Shown here piece after piece: positions 14,270 through 16,290 of a stretch of 16,290 nucleotides of DNA. The notes under the pieces are model-generated. The model was not told where the DNA came from and did no database searches. It worked only from the letters and a program-made list of their open reading frames with translations. Source of the stretch: Sphingobium sp. (GTDB lineage: Bacteria; Pseudomonadota; Alphaproteobacteria; Sphingomonadales; Sphingomonadaceae); NCBI GenBank assembly GCA_017745115.1, contig JAGIAA010000048.1, positions 1-16,290 on the forward strand, in the 5' to 3' direction. Position 1 is the stretch's first letter, and the number at the start of each line of letters is the position of its first letter. Position numbers and translations under genes: made by a program.

Positions 14270-16290
14270 ATGACCGATATCCAGCGCATCCTTTCAGCCA
14301 AGAAGCCGCTCACCCTGTCCGGCGTGCCCGCGGGCTTCACGCCCGTGCTGCTCGCCGACCTCACGCGCGCCGCTGCCGCCGGACATTCGGGGGCCCGCGT
14401 CTGCTTCATCGCGCCCGATGCGCAGCTCATGGACGCCATCGAGCAGAGCGTTCGCTATTTCGCGCCGGAGCTGGAGACGGTGACGATCCCGGCCTGGGAT
14501 TGCCTGCCTTATGACCGCGCCTCGCCCTCGCTCCGCGCCGCATCCGAGCGCCTTGCCGGTCTGCATGCGCTGCAGGGCACGCCCAAGGGTCCACAACTTG
14601 TCCTCACCACCATCAACGCCGTCACTCAGAAGACGCTAACGCCCTTCCGCATCCGCCAGATGGTCGCGCGCCTCGCGCCCGGTGAACGCATCGCCATCAA
14701 CCGCCTCGTGAACCTGCTCCAGTCGAACGGCTATGTTCGCACGGACACCGTTCACGATGCCGGCGAATATGCCGTGCGCGGCGGCATCGTCGATCTCTTC
14801 CCGTCCGGTCATGAGAACCCGCTGCGCCTCGATTTCTTCGGCGACGAGATCGAGACGCTGCGCCGCTTCGACGCGTCCACCCAGCGGACCACCGGCGGGG
14901 TCGATCACTTCATGCTGCTGCCGGCCTCCGAAGCCCTGCTCGACGAGGACAGCATCAAGCGCTTCCGCGGCCGCTATCGCGAGATCTTCGGCGCCACCGC
15001 GACCGGCGATCCGCTCTATCAGGCTGTCAGCGACGGCCGCCGCCTCGCCGGCATGGAACATTGGCTGCCCTTGTTCGAGGAGCGGCTCGTTCCCCTCGCC
15101 GATCATCTGCCCGAAGGCACGATCTGGGTTCGCGACAGCGGCGTCGCGGCGGCGGCTGAATCCCGCTTCGAGGCGATCAAGGATTATCACGCCAACCGCG
15201 TGCAGGCGGCTGCAGCTTCGCCCGGCGCCTATCGTCCGCTCGCGCCCGACCAGCTTTACCTAGCCAGCGAGCAGTGGGCGGAAGCGAGCGCCAGCCTTCC
15301 CGTTCACACGACCTCCCAATTTCATGAGCCCGAAAGCGCCACCGTCCTCGACTTCGGCGTCGACGGCGCCCGCGACTTCGCGCCCGAGCGCGCGCAGAAC
15401 GCCAACGTCTATGAGGCCGTGGCGAAGCACCTCGCCCAGTCGCAAAGGCTCGGCAAGAAGCGGATCATCGCCAGCTATTCCGCCGGTGCGCGCGAACGTT
15501 TGTCCGGTCTGCTCGCCGATCACGGGGTCAAGGGCCTTACGCTCGCCGCGACATGGCAGCAGGCGCAGGGCGAAGCGGCCAAGGGCGCCGTCGCGCTCGC
15601 CGTCCTCCCGCTCGACCATGGCTTTACCACGTCCGATCTCGAGCTGCTTGCCGAGCAGGACATGCTCGGCGACCGGCTCGTGCGCCGCGCCAAGAAGCGC
15701 AAGAGCGCCGATGCTTTCCTTGCCGAACTCGCCACGCTCACGCCCGGCGACCTCGTCGTCCATATCGAGCATGGCATCGGCCGCTATGAGGGGCTGACCA
15801 GCATTCCGGTCGGCAAGGAGCCGCACGACTGCGTGGCTTTGAGCTATGCGGGCGGCGACAAGCTCTACGTCCCGGTCGAGAATATCGACGTGCTCTCGCG
15901 TTACGGCTCCGGCGAGGACGCGGTCGCCCTGGATCGCCTTGGCGGCGAAGCCTGGCAGCGCCGCAAGGCGCGGATGAAGGAGCGCATCCGCGAAATCGCG
16001 GGCGAGTTGCTTGGCGTCGCGGCCTTGCGCGCCCTGCGCGAGGCGCCGGCCTATGAGCCCGACAGCGCGGGCTTCCCCGCCTTCGTCGACCGCTTCCCCT
16101 ATGAGGAAACCGACGACCAGGATCGTGCCATTTCCGAGGTGCTGGAGGATCTCGCGGCCGGCAAGCCGATGGACCGCCTCGTCTGTGGCGACGTGGGCTT
16201 CGGCAAGACCGAAGTGGCTCTACGCGCGGCGTTCGTCGCAGCGATGGGCGGCGCGCAGGTCGCGCTCATCTGCCCGACCACCTTGCTCCT
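14270..16290 (+). CDS. mfd: transcription-repair coupling factor Mfd (N-terminal 673 residues; 3' end beyond window)
   Basis: Mfd removes RNA polymerase stalled at DNA lesions and recruits UvrA for nucleotide excision repair. The frame is open without interruption from ATG 14270 to the window end. The N-terminal UvrB-like module is seen in VTIPAWDCLPYDRASPSLRAASERL and AEYAVRGGIVDLFPSG, then GMEHWLPLFEERL. The RNA polymerase-interacting (CarD-like) domain begins near residue 490 with LTPGDLVVHIEHGIGRYEGL and KLYVPVENIDVLSRYG. The translocase starts with the FPYEETDDQDRAI segment and Walker A GDVGFGKT (640-647), ending at ICPTTLLL. Family length is about 1150 residues, so just over half is present. 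The ribosome binding site is weak. sdhE lies 115 bases upstream on the same strand. Confidence 0.96.
   Translation, partial: MTDIQRILSAKKPLTLSGVPAGFTPVLLADLTRAAAAGHSGARVCFIAPDAQLMDAIEQSVRYFAPELETVTIPAWDCLPYDRASPSLRAASERLAGLHALQGTPKGPQLVLTTINAVTQKTLTPFRIRQMVARLAPGERIAINRLVNLLQSNGYVRTDTVHDAGEYAVRGGIVDLFPSGHENPLRLDFFGDEIETLRRFDASTQRTTGGVDHFMLLPASEALLDEDSIKRFRGRYREIFGATATGDPLYQAVSDGRRLAGMEHWLPLFEERLVPLADHLPEGTIWVRDSGVAAAAESRFEAIKDYHANRVQAAAASPGAYRPLAPDQLYLASEQWAEASASLPVHTTSQFHEPESATVLDFGVDGARDFAPERAQNANVYEAVAKHLAQSQRLGKKRIIASYSAGARERLSGLLADHGVKGLTLAATWQQAQGEAAKGAVALAVLPLDHGFTTSDLELLAEQDMLGDRLVRRAKKRKSADAFLAELATLTPGDLVVHIEHGIGRYEGLTSIPVGKEPHDCVALSYAGGDKLYVPVENIDVLSRYGSGEDAVALDRLGGEAWQRRKARMKERIREIAGELLGVAALRALREAPAYEPDSAGFPAFVDRFPYEETDDQDRAISEVLEDLAAGKPMDRLVCGDVGFGKTEVALRAAFVAAMGGAQVALICPTTLL

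Overview
The window is GC-rich chromosomal DNA from an alphaproteobacterium, most likely a sphingomonad. The pointers are the RpoD C-terminus, the TyrRS, RecG, SdhE and Mfd sequences, the DOMON-like/DUF1343 pair, and three kinds of intergenic palindrome that I recall as common in Sphingomonas-type genomes. The genus cannot be fixed from this sequence. There are 15 protein genes (two cut by the window edges), no tRNA or rRNA, no insertion sequence, no prophage and no CRISPR array. It reads as ordinary core chromosome with several poorly characterised genes between housekeeping ones.

Layout. (1) 1-566: the 3' end of rpoD, then a non-coding stretch with an EcfG-like promoter, two stem-loops and a strong intrinsic terminator, which together look like a small RNA gene. 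(2) 592-2926: a membrane protein on the minus strand, divergent from a two-gene operon made of a winged-helix regulator fused to about six membrane helices and a DedA-family membrane protein whose start codon directly follows the regulator's stop. (3) 3115-5253: an unrecognised helical protein, convergent with a soluble MCP-like signalling protein. (4) 5443-7500: a DUF817 membrane protein and an unrecognised, probably disordered protein preceded by a cluster of GANTC (CcrM) sites. (5) 7521-7614: a cloverleaf-shaped nested inverted repeat. (6) 7642-9404, minus strand: a DOMON-like protein translationally coupled to a DUF1343/NamZ-type protein. (7) 9456-11586, plus strand: tyrS and two tandem PilZ genes. 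(8) 11595-13661, minus strand: recG. (9) 13712-16290: palindromes, sdhE, another palindrome, and the first 673 codons of mfd.

Functional links are mostly local. The DNA-binding membrane protein and DedA protein probably form one expression unit. The DOMON-like and NamZ-like proteins form another, perhaps handling peptidoglycan sugars. The two PilZ proteins are candidate c-di-GMP effectors. RecG and Mfd both serve DNA repair and replication restart, but they lie on opposite strands with sdhE between them. The most interesting leads are the candidate sRNA after rpoD, the regulator-DedA unit with its repeated intramembrane Glu motif, the Glu-to-Gln change in the NamZ-like protein, and the cloverleaf repeat.
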